This document shows positions 7,381-15,967 of a stretch of 64,000 nucleotides of DNA, in pieces (position 1 is the stretch's first letter; every line of letters starts with the position of its first letter). Source of the DNA: Deltaproteobacteria bacterium (lineage in GTDB: Bacteria; Bdellovibrionota_C; UBA2361; J135); contig JACKAH010000001.1 of the NCBI GenBank assembly GCA_020635175.1, positions 62,001 to 126,000 on the forward strand, written 5' to 3'. Below the pieces are notes generated by a model. The model did no database searches. It was not told the DNA's origin and was given only the letters and a program-made list of their open reading frames with translations. Made by a program: the position numbers and the translations under genes.

Positions 7381-8820
7381 ATGGATTATGAAGCAGTCAT
7401 AGGTTTAGAGGTTCACGCACAGTTAACTACGTGCTCAAAGATCTTTACTCCTTCCTCAACAGAGTTTGGTCATGGTGTTAATGAACTAACAGATCCAGTT
7501 ACTCTTGGAATGCCAGGTTGTTTGCCTGTGCTGAACAAGAAGGTAGTTGAGTATGCGATTATGCTAGGACTCGCTACTGACTGTCAGATAAGAAAAAGAA
7601 ATAGATTTGCACGTAAACACTATTTTTATCCTGACTTGCCTAAAGGCTATCAGATTTCCCAATATGAAGAGCCGATATGCGAGCACGGTAATATAAAAGT
7701 TCGTTTTGATGATACGGTGCGATCCATTGGTATTACTCGTATTCATATGGAAGAAGATGCTGGTAAGAATATCCATGATCCGAGATCGGGAACTTCGCTT
7801 GTGGATCTTAACCGTGCCGGAGTGCCACTACTAGAGATTGTATCGGAGCCAGATTTAAGAACTCCCGCAGAAGCATCTGCTTACTTAAAGACCATGCGTA
7901 AGATTTTACGCTTCTTGGAGATCTGCGATGGCAACATGGAAGAAGGGAGCATGCGTTGCGATGCCAACGTCTCTGTTCGTCCTGTTGGCGAGACCAAATT
8001 TGGAACACGTACTGAACTTAAGAACATCAACTCATTTAAGTTTGTAGAGAAAGCTTTGGAGTATGAGATCGCACGCCAGATAGCTGTGATTAAAGCTGGT
8101 GATGTTGTAATTCAGGAAACACGATTGTTTGATAGTGAGACTGGAACTACTCATGCGATGAGAAGTAAGGAAGAGTCTGCTGATTATCGTTATTTTCCAG
8201 ATCCTGACTTGCCAGAACTTAAGATTCAGAAAAGTTTAATTGAGGCTGTTAGGGATTCTATGCCTGTATTGCCAGAGGAGGCTAGAACTAAGCTCATAGA
8301 AGTTTATGGTCTCTCTGAATACGATGCGGATGTAATTACTGCGGAAAGACTCTTTGTAGATTACTTTGAGGAAGCATTTCAGATCTGCTCTAACGCTAAG
8401 GCAACTGCTAACTGGCTTACCTCAGAACTGTTTGGATACCTAAACAAGGAAGCCATTAGGTTTGAAGACTGCAAAGTCTCTGCACGCGATCTTGGAACGT
8501 TGATTAAGTTGATAGAGACTGACGTGCTAAGTGGCAAGATGGCTAAGGTTGTCTTTGAGGAGATGTTCAACACCGGCAAATCTCCTGAGCAAATTGTTGA
8601 GGAGCAAGGATTAAAGCAGATTACTGATCCTGAAGAGATTAGAAAAACTGTGACATCAGTTATAGATGAAAACCCTACTCAGCTTGAGCAGTACTTAGGT
8701 GGTAATGATAAACTCTTTGGTTTTTTTGTTGGTCAAACAATGAAGAAGTCTGGAGGCAGCATGAACCCTAAAGTTGTAAATGAGATTTTGAAAGACGAGC
8801 TTGAGAAGAGAAAAGGGTAG
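7381..8820 (+). CDS. gatB: Asp/Glu-tRNA amidotransferase subunit B
   Basis: The 479-residue GatB binds the misacylated tRNA, phosphorylates the side-chain carboxylate with ATP and transfers the ammonia produced by GatA. The diagnostic N-terminus (YEAVIGLEVHAQLTT), the central NINSF and YRYFPDPDLP motifs and the C-terminal YqeY-like tail (ending ...GGSMNPKVVNEILKDEL) are all present. It is full length and is followed after 2 bp by a small gene that starts with GTG, so the operon extends beyond gatB. Confidence 0.97.
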   Translation: MDYEAVIGLEVHAQLTTCSKIFTPSSTEFGHGVNELTDPVTLGMPGCLPVLNKKVVEYAIMLGLATDCQIRKRNRFARKHYFYPDLPKGYQISQYEEPICEHGNIKVRFDDTVRSIGITRIHMEEDAGKNIHDPRSGTSLVDLNRAGVPLLEIVSEPDLRTPAEASAYLKTMRKILRFLEICDGNMEEGSMRCDANVSVRPVGETKFGTRTELKNINSFKFVEKALEYEIARQIAVIKAGDVVIQETRLFDSETGTTHAMRSKEESADYRYFPDPDLPELKIQKSLIEAVRDSMPVLPEEARTKLIEVYGLSEYDADVITAERLFVDYFEEAFQICSNAKATANWLTSELFGYLNKEAIRFEDCKVSARDLGTLIKLIETDVLSGKMAKVVFEEMFNTGKSPEQIVEEQGLKQITDPEEIRKTVTSVIDENPTQLEQYLGGNDKLFGFFVGQTMKKSGGSMNPKVVNEILKDELEKRKG

Positions 8821-8822
8821 TA

Positions 8823-9095
8823 GTGGTAACCTTTGTTGATTCAGAAACGGCTATTATTACCTTACAGCTTCCCAGATCGGAGGTAGTTTACCTTCAGGCA
8901 CTTTTTGAGGGATACGATGGTCTAGCTTCTGTTAAGACCTTTGAGGATGACCACTCAATAGTCTGTTTGATTACGAGCAAGGATAGTTTGTCTGAAGTTG
9001 AAGCTTTGCTCGAGGGTATTCAGTCTGAAACTAGGTGGCGTTCGATTAAGCCCCCACAGGATTTTAGTAGCCTTTTTGAGTATGTAGAGAGATGA
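8823..9095 (+). CDS. Small protein resembling DUF4911
   Basis: A 90-residue cytoplasmic protein begins with GTG 2 bp after gatB, so it is probably co-transcribed and translationally coupled. It has an alternating beta/alpha pattern (ITLQLPRSEVVYLQALFEGYDG...SIVCLITSKDSLSEVEALL) that resembles the DUF4911 family, which I recall from deltaproteobacteria. There are no catalytic motifs, and the role is unknown. A link to GatCAB is suggested only by position. Confidence 0.6.
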   Translation: MVTFVDSETAIITLQLPRSEVVYLQALFEGYDGLASVKTFEDDHSIVCLITSKDSLSEVEALLEGIQSETRWRSIKPPQDFSSLFEYVER

Positions 9096-9100
9096 TTGCG

Positions 9101-9217
9101 TGTCATTACGAGGACCAATTGCAGTATGCAATTGGGACGTAGTAATCTCTGCAAGAAAGAGAAAATGTTCTAATTTAAACAGATTGCGTCGGTCGCTTAT
9201 GCTCCCTCGCAATGACA
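9101..9217. mobile_element. REP/MITE-like palindromic element, copy 1
   Basis: The ends are 13-bp inverted repeats with one mismatch (TGTCATTACGAGG 9101-9113 / CCTCGCAATGACA 9205-9217). A perfect internal 9-bp stem lies at 9115-9123/9127-9135 (CCAATTGCA/TGCAATTGG). The same ends occur at 63389-63479, and a half copy lies near 27092. No coding capacity. The next start codon is only 13 bp downstream, so the element forms the leader of the ppiD-like gene. Confidence 0.7.
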
Positions 9218-9230
9218 GGAAAATAGGGAA

Positions 9231-11132
9231 ATGCTTCAGATATTTCACAATTATAAACGCTCCTTCTTTTTGGTTTTTGTTATAGCGACCGTTTCATTTG
9301 TTATGACTGGTTTTGGTCTTAACATGGGGAGCAGCAGAAACAATCAGGTCGCAGTCACCGTGAACGACCATGAAGTTTCAATTGAAGATTTCTATAGGCA
9401 GCGCAAGAATCTAGAACAACGCTATCGTCGTATGTTTGGCGATAACTATGATCAGTTTGCAGCTAGTTTGAATTTAAATCAGCAGATCATAGATCAGCTT
9501 ATCGCCGATGAGTTGATTAAGGAAGAAGCGACAGAGATTGGGCTTGTACCAAGCAAGCTTGCAATTCAGAACTTGCTTATGAGCACAGGTCTGTTTGATA
9601 ACGGCTATGATGCAAATACATATCGTGCCTTTTTACGGCAGATGGGCATGACGGCTGGTCAGTTTGAAAGCCAAGCTCGTGAAACAGCATTAGTTGGGCA
9701 ATTCTCAGAGCTACTAACTGATTTCTCTTATGCTTCAAAAAATGAAACACGATCAATCCTTGAGATTAACGAAACAAAATTTGATGTGGATTACCTTGAG
9801 TTTGATCCAAGTGAGTTCGTCGCTCAGGTCGAGGATCCTAAAGATGATGAACTTCAATCCTTTTATGAAGAGAATGCAACTGACTACGAAACTGAGCCTG
9901 AGGTTTCTTATTATTATGTAGTTTTTGATCCAAAAAATTACTTAGAAAAGGTAGAAGTTCTGCCTGAGGATGTAGAAGTTTATTACGCTGATAACGAATC
10001 TAAGTTTAGAACTCCAGAAAAGATAAAGGCTCGCCACATCCAGTTTACCTTCGGTAAAGAGGATGATCCAAAAGCGATGGCGTCTCTCAAAGAGAAAGCA
10101 GAGGGAGTTCTGCAAAAGGCAGTGGCTGGAGAGGATTTTGAAGGGCTAGTTGCTCAGTACTCAGATGATTTTGTTAGTAAGGCTAATGGTGGAGATTTAG
10201 GTTGGTTTGAGCGAGGAACTCAAAACCCTGCGCTAGAAGAAGCTGCCTTTAAGTTAAAAGGTCCTGGAATATCAGAGTTGGTTGAGACTGACTACGGCTA
10301 TCATATAGTTAAGGTTGAGGACTACCAAGAACCCGCTGTAAAAGATCTTGATCAAGTCAAAGCAGAGATTGAGCAAACAATTAGAAAAGAGCAAGCGCCT
10401 GCTTACGCAGTAGCAGATGCGTACGATATGTATGACCAGTGGACAAAGAAGGCTGTTCCACTTGATCAGTTTGCTGTGACTAAGAATATTACAACAGGGG
10501 TTACTCCTGAGCTTATGTCTGCAGGTAAGGATCCAGAGGGATATAGAGGTCTCACTGCTAAAGTTATCAAGGATGCAGATATCTCTGAGCAACTAGTTGA
10601 ATTGGGAGATAAGACGATATTAGTAGGCATCAAGGAGTATGCTCCATCTGAGATCCCACAAATTGATTTTGTTAAAGCTAAGGTTGTTGAAGCTTGGAAA
10701 AGGATAAAATCTAAAGAGCTCGCGAGAAATCAGGCTGACGCAATCTTAAATAGTTTCTTATCTGGAGAAATTAAAACCATGAAGGAGGCTGCGGCTAGTA
10801 TAAAAGCGACTCTTCAGACTCAATCTGAGTTAACTCGAACTAAAGGACGAACAGGAGTCTTTACTGACCCAGAAGTTTCTAAGGAGATCTTTCGCACTTA
10901 CAATGAAAACTCTATGCCGGAGTCTGTGCATGATGTGAATGGAAAGTTCTATCTATTTCAGGTTTCAAAGATAATTGCTCCAAAACCTGAAGATATTGAT
11001 TCAAAGATAGCTTCAACACGAGAGCAGGAGAGTGCGCGTGCAGGAAGGCTTCTATTTGCATCGGTCATAAATACGCTGAAAGCTAAAGCTGAGATTGATG
11101 TAAATCAGAGTCTTTTGACTTCACAGTTCTAA
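9231..11132 (+). CDS. PpiD/SurA-type periplasmic peptidyl-prolyl isomerase
   Basis: The 633-residue protein is anchored by one N-terminal membrane segment (residues about 12-30: FFLVFVIATVSFVMTGFGL). The SurA_N-like region follows (VTVNDHEVSIEDFYRQ...QIIDQLIADELIKEEA), then a parvulin-type PPIase domain at about 263-365 (ARHIQF...GGDLGWFERG...GYHIVKVED), then a second chaperone segment. This is the domain order of PpiD, which is tethered to the inner membrane and assists folding of secreted and outer-membrane proteins. The C-terminal half has a weaker second parvulin-like stretch. The gene symbol is left blank because PpiD and other multidomain rotamases are hard to separate by eye. The ATG at 9231 has a weak AGG-type ribosome site. 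Confidence 0.85.
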   Translation: MLQIFHNYKRSFFLVFVIATVSFVMTGFGLNMGSSRNNQVAVTVNDHEVSIEDFYRQRKNLEQRYRRMFGDNYDQFAASLNLNQQIIDQLIADELIKEEATEIGLVPSKLAIQNLLMSTGLFDNGYDANTYRAFLRQMGMTAGQFESQARETALVGQFSELLTDFSYASKNETRSILEINETKFDVDYLEFDPSEFVAQVEDPKDDELQSFYEENATDYETEPEVSYYYVVFDPKNYLEKVEVLPEDVEVYYADNESKFRTPEKIKARHIQFTFGKEDDPKAMASLKEKAEGVLQKAVAGEDFEGLVAQYSDDFVSKANGGDLGWFERGTQNPALEEAAFKLKGPGISELVETDYGYHIVKVEDYQEPAVKDLDQVKAEIEQTIRKEQAPAYAVADAYDMYDQWTKKAVPLDQFAVTKNITTGVTPELMSAGKDPEGYRGLTAKVIKDADISEQLVELGDKTILVGIKEYAPSEIPQIDFVKAKVVEAWKRIKSKELARNQADAILNSFLSGEIKTMKEAAASIKATLQTQSELTRTKGRTGVFTDPEVSKEIFRTYNENSMPESVHDVNGKFYLFQVSKIIAPKPEDIDSKIASTREQESARAGRLLFASVINTLKAKAEIDVNQSLLTSQF

Positions 11133-11145
11133 CTATCTGAAATAA

Positions 11146-11165
11146 TTGCATTTAAAAAAATGCAA
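11146..11165 (+). terminator. AT-rich hairpin after ppiD-like gene
   Basis: TTGCATTT (11146-11153) pairs perfectly with AAATGCAA (11158-11165) across an AAAA loop. It has only two GC pairs, so it is a weak terminator at best. Confidence 0.35.
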
Positions 11166-11172
11166 AATCCTA

Positions 11173-11206
11173 TTCAAAAAACTCACATGGTGTGATAATA
11201 TCACAC
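11173..11206 (+). promoter_or_regulatory. Candidate promoter with overlapping 17-nt operator-like palindrome
   Basis: TTCAAA (11173-11178) and GATAAT (11194-11199) are 15 bp apart, and the -10 sits inside a perfect inverted repeat GTGTGAT-AAT-ATCACAC (11190-11206). A repressor bound there would block the promoter. The spacing is too short for a CRP site. Confidence 0.45.
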
Positions 11207-11241
11207 TATAGACTTTGCTTATGAAATATAAGGAGAAAAGG

Positions 11242-12015
11242 ATGAAGAGAACACTCTTATCAGCATTAAAGATGTTCTTATTTGTTGGATTACTGCTCAT
11301 TGTAGTTGAGCCTAGTTATGCGACAAATAAAGATACAAGATTAAGAAAGAAGATTCAGCAACTTCTTAATAAAATCAAAAGATATGAGAATCAGTCTGAA
11401 AAACTCATGAATCGAATCTCATATTTTGCCAGGAAACAGCTTCGTGAAAAAACTGCCGCAAAATCCTACATTGACTCTGATGGTGATGGTATTCCAGATA
11501 GAATTGAATACCTTCTAAATTCAGGTGTTTGTGATTCTGATTCTGATGATAATGGAATCGATGATGGTGATGAGGTAGCAAACGGCGGAAGTTCAACAAT
11601 AGTAAATGGAATTTTAAAAGTTGAAGGAATACTTAGTGCATTAAGCCAAAGTTCAGCGACAATTGGTTCTACAACTTGTTTGTTAACTGGCACTACTAAG
11701 TATGAAGATGCGTTAAGTAACAACATCTCTTTATCTGATTTTAGTGTAGGTGAGTATGCTGAGCTTAAATGTGTATCAAGCAATGATCAATTAGTTGCTC
11801 TTAAGTTAGAAAAGGATGACGAAAAAAGCTTAGGTGATGATGACGATGATGATGGAAGTGGCGGAAGCGGCGGAAGCGGCGGAAGCGGCGGAAGCGGCGG
11901 AAGCGGCGGAAGTGGCGGAAGTGGCGGAAGCGGCGGAAGCGGCGGAAGTGGCGGAAGTGGCGGAAGCGGCGGAAGCGGCGGAAGCGGCGGAAGCGACGAT
12001 GACGATGATAGTTAA
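11242..12015 (+). CDS. Secreted protein with Ca-binding-like repeats and Gly-Gly-Ser tail
   Basis: The 257-residue protein starts with a signal peptide (MKRTLLSALKMFLFVGLLLIV...SYAT). A Lys/Arg-rich helical segment follows, then Asp-rich thrombospondin-type-3-like loops (DSDGDGIPDRIEYLL, CDSDSDDNGIDDGDE). The next small beta domain resembles DUF5666-type domains (VEGILSALSQSSATIGSTTCLLTG...). The C-terminus is a run of about 15 Gly-Ser-Gly triplets ending in DDDDDS. ATG 11242 is preceded by AAGGAG (11230-11235), so I prefer it to TTG 11215. It has no known function and is presumably surface-located. It is the first of two such GGS/Asp-rich proteins in this region. Confidence 0.75.
   Translation: MKRTLLSALKMFLFVGLLLIVVEPSYATNKDTRLRKKIQQLLNKIKRYENQSEKLMNRISYFARKQLREKTAAKSYIDSDGDGIPDRIEYLLNSGVCDSDSDDNGIDDGDEVANGGSSTIVNGILKVEGILSALSQSSATIGSTTCLLTGTTKYEDALSNNISLSDFSVGEYAELKCVSSNDQLVALKLEKDDEKSLGDDDDDDGSGGSGGSGGSGGSGGSGGSGGSGGSGGSGGSGGSGGSGGSGGSGGSDDDDDS
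11852..11995 (+). repeat. Tandem 9-bp repeat encoding (Gly-Ser-Gly)n
   Basis: About 15 copies of GGAAGCGGC, with GGAAGTGGC variants, form an almost perfect microsatellite-like array. Its length could change by slippage in 9-bp steps without shifting the frame. Confidence 0.85.
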
Positions 12016-12048
12016 AAGATTTAAATAGGTTTTTAAAGCTAACTAAGA

Positions 12049-12858
12049 GTGGCAAAGTCAGCAAAAGACATCATTTTAGAGGGCGCAATGTTTATGTTGC
12101 GCCCTGTCTTACGACTTTGCTTGCGTCATTCCTTAAAGCTCAATGATCTAATTGAGATTGTAAAAATCGTATATGTCCAGGTTGCAAAAGAAGATCTTCA
12201 GAAAAGATCTGAAGATGTCAGTGTTAGTCGTTTAAGTGTAATGACGGGTGTGCATCGAAAAGACGTTACTCGTATTTATAGAAACAATGACTTTAGAACA
12301 CGCGCAGAGAGTCTCGTAAGTAAGATTCTAGGTGCTTGGCAACAAAATCCACATTTTCTAACCAAATCTGGCAAACCCAGAACAATCTCCGTCGAAGGAT
12401 CGAATAGTGAGTTCACTCAGCTCGTAAGGTCTGTCTCAGCAGATCTTAATCCCTATACTGTTTTGTACGAGATGGAGCGAGCTGGTTTAGTCAAGCGTAC
12501 AGCAAGAGGATTAAACATGGTTTCAGGTTCTCATATCTCCTCTGAAAATTTGGAAGAGGGTGTCATGCTCCTAGCTGAAGATCTAAATGATCTCGTTTCT
12601 GGTGTTGAGGAGAACGTTTTTGAGCGGAAAGAGGTGCCTAATTTACATCTTAAAACAGAGTACGATAAGATTGACCCTCGTGCTCTTCCAAAAATAAGGG
12701 AATGGCTGATAGAGCAGGGTGAGGTTTTCCATAGAAAAGCACGGAAATTTTTGGCAGAATTTGATGGCGATTTGAATCCAAAACGAGCGACAGATGGCGA
12801 AGTCGCCAGAGTTGTAATAGGCTCGTTTAGTAGGATAGAGGAAGATTTTAAAAGTTAG
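12049..12858 (+). CDS. DUF6502-like protein
   Basis: The 269-residue cytoplasmic protein begins with GTG 12049, 33 bp after the first GGS protein. The N-terminal block (FMLRPVLRLCLRHSLKLNDLIEIVKIVYVQVA) and the following helix-turn-helix-like part (VSRLSVMTGVHRKDVTRIYR) match my memory of the DUF6502 family. The HTH-like segment suggests a DNA-binding regulator, but this is inference. It lies between two secreted GGS/Asp-rich proteins and may control them. Confidence 0.7.
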   Translation: MAKSAKDIILEGAMFMLRPVLRLCLRHSLKLNDLIEIVKIVYVQVAKEDLQKRSEDVSVSRLSVMTGVHRKDVTRIYRNNDFRTRAESLVSKILGAWQQNPHFLTKSGKPRTISVEGSNSEFTQLVRSVSADLNPYTVLYEMERAGLVKRTARGLNMVSGSHISSENLEEGVMLLAEDLNDLVSGVEENVFERKEVPNLHLKTEYDKIDPRALPKIREWLIEQGEVFHRKARKFLAEFDGDLNPKRATDGEVARVVIGSFSRIEEDFKS

Positions 12859-12887
12859 TGTCTTATTTACGTAATTAGAGAGTGGAG

Positions 12888-13760
12888 ATGTTTCAAACGA
12901 TTCAGAAGCTTAACCTTAGAGATAGATTCTTTTTATCGATAATATTTCTACTGACAATCCTTTTTATCGGGAGTTGTGGTGGTGGAACTAAGGGTACCGG
13001 AGGTAAGACCTTTATCGGTAGACTCTTTGATACTGACGAAACTCCACAAGCAGGTGTTACAGTTACTGTGCTTAATACTGGAGATATGGCTGTTACAGAT
13101 AGTGCCGGGTCGTTCTCTGTCAGTGCCGCTGTTTCCGGTGATGCTAATTTTGAATTCCGTGGTGGCGATTTCGTAGCAGTTGCGGTCGTAAATTCTCTGC
13201 CTACTCAAAGTGCAACTGTTAGAGTTGACTTCCAATTAAACCAATCAAGAGATACTGCGTCTCCAAGAGATGTAAGTGTTGAGACTAGCAATGATCCTGT
13301 TAATGATGATAGCTCCTCTGCTGGAAGTAATGGTAGTGCAGGCTCTGGAGGGGATGACAGAGGAGACGCTGGAAGTGGTGGCACAGGAGGAAGTGCTGGC
13401 TCCTCAGTGAGCGATGGAGGAAACTCTGGTGGTTCCGGTGGCTCAGGTGGCAGTGGTGGTTCAAGTTTAGATGACGATGATGATGGAAATTCATCTGGCG
13501 GAAGTGGCGGTTCAGGTGGAAGCTCTGATGATAGCGACGACGATGATGATCTCTCAGGTGGTTCTGGTGGTACAGGCGGATCAGGTGGATCTTCAGGAAG
13601 CGGTGGTTCCTCTCTAGATGATGATGACAACAGTGGTGGATCGGGCGGCTCTGGTGGTTCCTCTCTAGATGATGATGACGATGATGGCTCCTCCGGAGGT
13701 TCCAGTGGTTCATCTGGAGGTTCTGGTGGCTCTCAGGATGATGATGACGATGAGGGGTAG
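12888..13760 (+). CDS. Lipoprotein with carboxypeptidase-regulatory-like domain and GGS/Asp tail
   Basis: The protein of about 290 residues has a long N-terminal charged stretch, a hydrophobic segment and a lipobox (IGSC), so it is a predicted lipoprotein. Residues about 40-120 look like one Ig-like carboxypeptidase-regulatory repeat (GRLFDTDETPQAGVTVTVLNTGDMAVTDSAGSFSVSA). The remaining 170 residues are low-complexity blocks of Gly-Gly-Ser alternating with SLDDDDD. GTG 12882 is an alternative start, and no ribosome site decides between them. The tail resembles that of the 11242 gene, but its DNA is less regular. This is probably an anionic, Ca-binding surface tail; function unknown. Confidence 0.7.
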   Translation: MFQTIQKLNLRDRFFLSIIFLLTILFIGSCGGGTKGTGGKTFIGRLFDTDETPQAGVTVTVLNTGDMAVTDSAGSFSVSAAVSGDANFEFRGGDFVAVAVVNSLPTQSATVRVDFQLNQSRDTASPRDVSVETSNDPVNDDSSSAGSNGSAGSGGDDRGDAGSGGTGGSAGSSVSDGGNSGGSGGSGGSGGSSLDDDDDGNSSGGSGGSGGSSDDSDDDDDLSGGSGGTGGSGGSSGSGGSSLDDDDNSGGSGGSGGSSLDDDDDDGSSGGSSGSSGGSGGSQDDDDDEG

Positions 13761-13762
13761 TT

Positions 13763-15067
13763 ATAAGCTCCAATAGATCTGTTTCAGTCGCTTCATTAGT
13801 TGTCTTTCGGATAGCATTTGGAGCGATTTTGCTATGGGAATGTTATCGCTACTACAGCCATGGCTGGATCTCTCGATATTGGATTGAGCCAACATATAAT
13901 TTTCCATATGAAGGTTTTGAGTGGGTAACACCATGGCCAGGTCATGGCATGTACATCCACTTTGTGGTACTTGCAATTAGCGCACTCTTTATTTTGCTTG
14001 GATTTCTCTATCGTATTTCTACAATCATATTTTTCTTAGGTTTTACTTATGTATTTTTATTAGAAAAAGCGAACTACTTAAATCATTTCTATTTAATCTG
14101 TCTTATCAGTTTTTTAATTTGTTTTGTTCCCTTACATCGATATTTTTCAATCGACTCGATTCTTTGCAAAAAGATTAAATCAAATTCAATCTCTATTTGG
14201 TGGCTTTGGACTGTCAGGCTTATCATAGGAATTCCCTATTTCTTCGGTGGAATTGCAAAGATAAACCCCGATTGGCTAGCGGGTGAGCCTATGCGTAAAT
14301 GGTTGGCAGGTCGCACCGATTTTCCTGTAATTGGGAAATTCTTTACTGAAGAGTGGATGGTCTATCTTTTCTGCTATGGTGGACTCCTTTTTGATTTACT
14401 AGTTGTGCCTGCTTTGATCTGGAAGAAAACAAGAGTTCCTGCATTTATTGCCGCGGTGAGCTTTCATCTTGTCAATTCAGAGATGTTTTCTATCGGAATT
14501 TTCCCCTGGTTTATGCTGTTTGCAAGTTTGGTTTTCTTTAGCCCTGATTGGCCACTTAGGCTTTTACGCAGATCTCGTCAGGCTTTAGATCCAGTTATTG
14601 AGCCATTACCTGCAACAAAGATCTTTTTAAGTGTATTTTTTTTGATTCAGTTTCTGCTGCCCTTTCGACATTTTCTTTATCCAGGAAATGTTAGTTGGAC
14701 AGAAGAGGGGCACAACTTCGCATGGCATATGAAATTGCGAGACAAAGATACATATAAGATAGTTTTTAAACTAACAGACCCTGATACTGGTCAGGTTTGG
14801 AATGTTAGTCCGCGCAAATATCTCAACCAAAGGCAGGCACGCAAGATGTCAACTCGACCCCATATGATTTTGCAATTTGCTCATCTCTTAGGAGAGGAGA
14901 AGATCAAAGAGGGATTTAAAAATATTGAAGTTAGAGTTCGAACAGAGACCTCTTTAAATGGAAGACCTGCTCACAGCTTAATAGACCCAACTGTAGATTT
15001 GATGAAAGAAAAATGGGGTCTACGTCACTCAGCTTGGATCCTGCCACTTGCCCCAGGGTTTCATTAG
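13763..15067 (+). CDS. HTTM-domain multi-pass membrane protein (VKGC-like)
   Basis: This polytopic protein has at least eight hydrophobic segments and the HTTM pattern shared with vitamin-K-dependent gamma-carboxylase: ...SLVVFRIAFGAILLWE at the N-terminus, then RLIIGIPYFFGGIAKINPDWLAGEPM and FHLVNSEMFSIGIFPWFML. No ATG, GTG or TTG lies in frame between the last upstream stop (13751) and TTG 13829, and a start at TTG 13829 would cut the first helix. The conserved N-terminus is in frame from ATA 13763, which has GAGGGG (13752-13757) at the right distance. I therefore set the start at 13763 as a possible non-standard AUA start. A conservative call is 13829-15067. The extracytoplasmic C-terminal tail is beta-like. 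Confidence 0.75.
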   Translation: MSSNRSVSVASLVVFRIAFGAILLWECYRYYSHGWISRYWIEPTYNFPYEGFEWVTPWPGHGMYIHFVVLAISALFILLGFLYRISTIIFFLGFTYVFLLEKANYLNHFYLICLISFLICFVPLHRYFSIDSILCKKIKSNSISIWWLWTVRLIIGIPYFFGGIAKINPDWLAGEPMRKWLAGRTDFPVIGKFFTEEWMVYLFCYGGLLFDLLVVPALIWKKTRVPAFIAAVSFHLVNSEMFSIGIFPWFMLFASLVFFSPDWPLRLLRRSRQALDPVIEPLPATKIFLSVFFLIQFLLPFRHFLYPGNVSWTEEGHNFAWHMKLRDKDTYKIVFKLTDPDTGQVWNVSPRKYLNQRQARKMSTRPHMILQFAHLLGEEKIKEGFKNIEVRVRTETSLNGRPAHSLIDPTVDLMKEKWGLRHSAWILPLAPGFH

Positions 15068-15078
15068 TCTTGCTAGTG

Positions 15079-15654
15079 CTAGGCAGCTTTCCAGGAATCT
15101 GAAATTCTTAAATTTATAACGTCAGAGAGTATCTTATCAAGCTTCTCTAGTAGGTTTAATTTTTGAAGAGGCAGAGTTTCTTTCTTTTCTTGGCTTTCGG
15201 TTGAGATCTCAATTTCTAACTTATCAACGCTACATTTTATCTCTAGAGACTGAGTTGCTTGTGGAGCATATCCTAAAACCAAGGTACGTCGACTTTCAAA
15301 GATCTCTAATCCTATGCTCCATTCTGTTAAATTTAGCGGAAACACCCGTCCTAAATTTTGCGTTTGTACAAAATTTGGTAGGCTTCCTGCTCTAATCTCT
15401 TCAAGGCTATGTTTAATGTGATGAACACCATCGAACTCTTGAAAGTGCGTTAAGATGTCGAGCTCGAAAGGATCCCTCTCCGTTTCAGATAGAAAAACCT
15501 CACCTCGAATAGAGAGTAACTTTTCTTTGGATTTTGAATCGATGCCTTTGATATCAATCGCGCTAGAGCTTAGAAGTAGTTCCTGATTTAAGAGTTCTCT
15601 TAAGCACCGATCTAACAAGATAGACTGTTGAGCAGCAGTTATCTCATGCACCAT
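15079..15654 (-). CDS. Hypothetical protein (no recognised family)
   Basis: The 191-residue form starts at ATG 15654 (MVHEITAAQQSILLDRCLRELL). In-frame starts at 15720 and 15786 would add up to 44 residues with less protein-like character. There is no signal peptide or membrane segment. It has helical N- and C-terminal ends and a central beta-rich part, with no catalytic motif recognised. It is transcribed convergently with the HTTM gene and away from the Tad operon. I cannot assign a function; a PilZ-like fold was considered, but the RxxxR / D/NxSxxG signature is absent. Confidence 0.55.
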   Translation of the reverse strand: MVHEITAAQQSILLDRCLRELLNQELLLSSSAIDIKGIDSKSKEKLLSIRGEVFLSETERDPFELDILTHFQEFDGVHHIKHSLEEIRAGSLPNFVQTQNLGRVFPLNLTEWSIGLEIFESRRTLVLGYAPQATQSLEIKCSVDKLEIEISTESQEKKETLPLQKLNLLEKLDKILSDVINLRISDSWKAA

Positions 15655-15967
15655 TTTGTATAGCGCACCCCATTTTAGGGTTAGCCAGGATCTGTTTATT
15701 TTAAGGTCTACTAACATGCAATAATATGAGTTAGTTACAGCTTTAATTCTGTTTAAGCAAGTGATGCTAATTACCTGTTTTAACACAAGATCTAGTCATG
15801 ACCTAACCGATTTTTGATTACCTTTTTAGCTAGTGTTAATCTTGGCCACGCCAAAGGGTTAGTATTTGAAAATTTTTTGACAACTTTTAGGTTTTATTTG
15901 CGAGAACTCTCGTGAGAAGGGGAATTGCCCTTTATTGCTATTTAACACCTGAGAGACCGAATACTTA
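15655..15967. other. Intergenic region upstream of the Tad operon
   Basis: This divergent stretch holds the promoters of the hypothetical minus-strand gene and the pilus operon. TTGACA at 15877-15882 is a consensus -35 box, but I see no convincing -10 at 16-18 bp. Small stems are present (CGAGA/TCTCG and AAGGG/CCCTT around 15901-15933). Nothing else is visible. Confidence 0.35.

Noticed and set aside
11190..11206. CRP/FNR-type binding site
   Set aside because: The half sites are separated by 3 bp instead of the 6 bp between TGTGA and TCACA cores.
11801..12064. Basic Arg/Phe-rich antisense frames over the GGS repeat
   Set aside because: Antisense of a 9-bp microsatellite; no start context and no sequence complexity.
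13751..13831. Frameshift making the HTTM gene a pseudogene
   Set aside because: The HTTM frame is continuous from 13754 to its stop, and all domain segments are in order; only the start codon is non-standard.
15079..15786. Longer start for the hypothetical minus-strand gene (15786)
   Set aside because: The first 44 codons look non-coding (Cys- and Tyr-rich with no motif); ATG 15654 starts the protein-like part.
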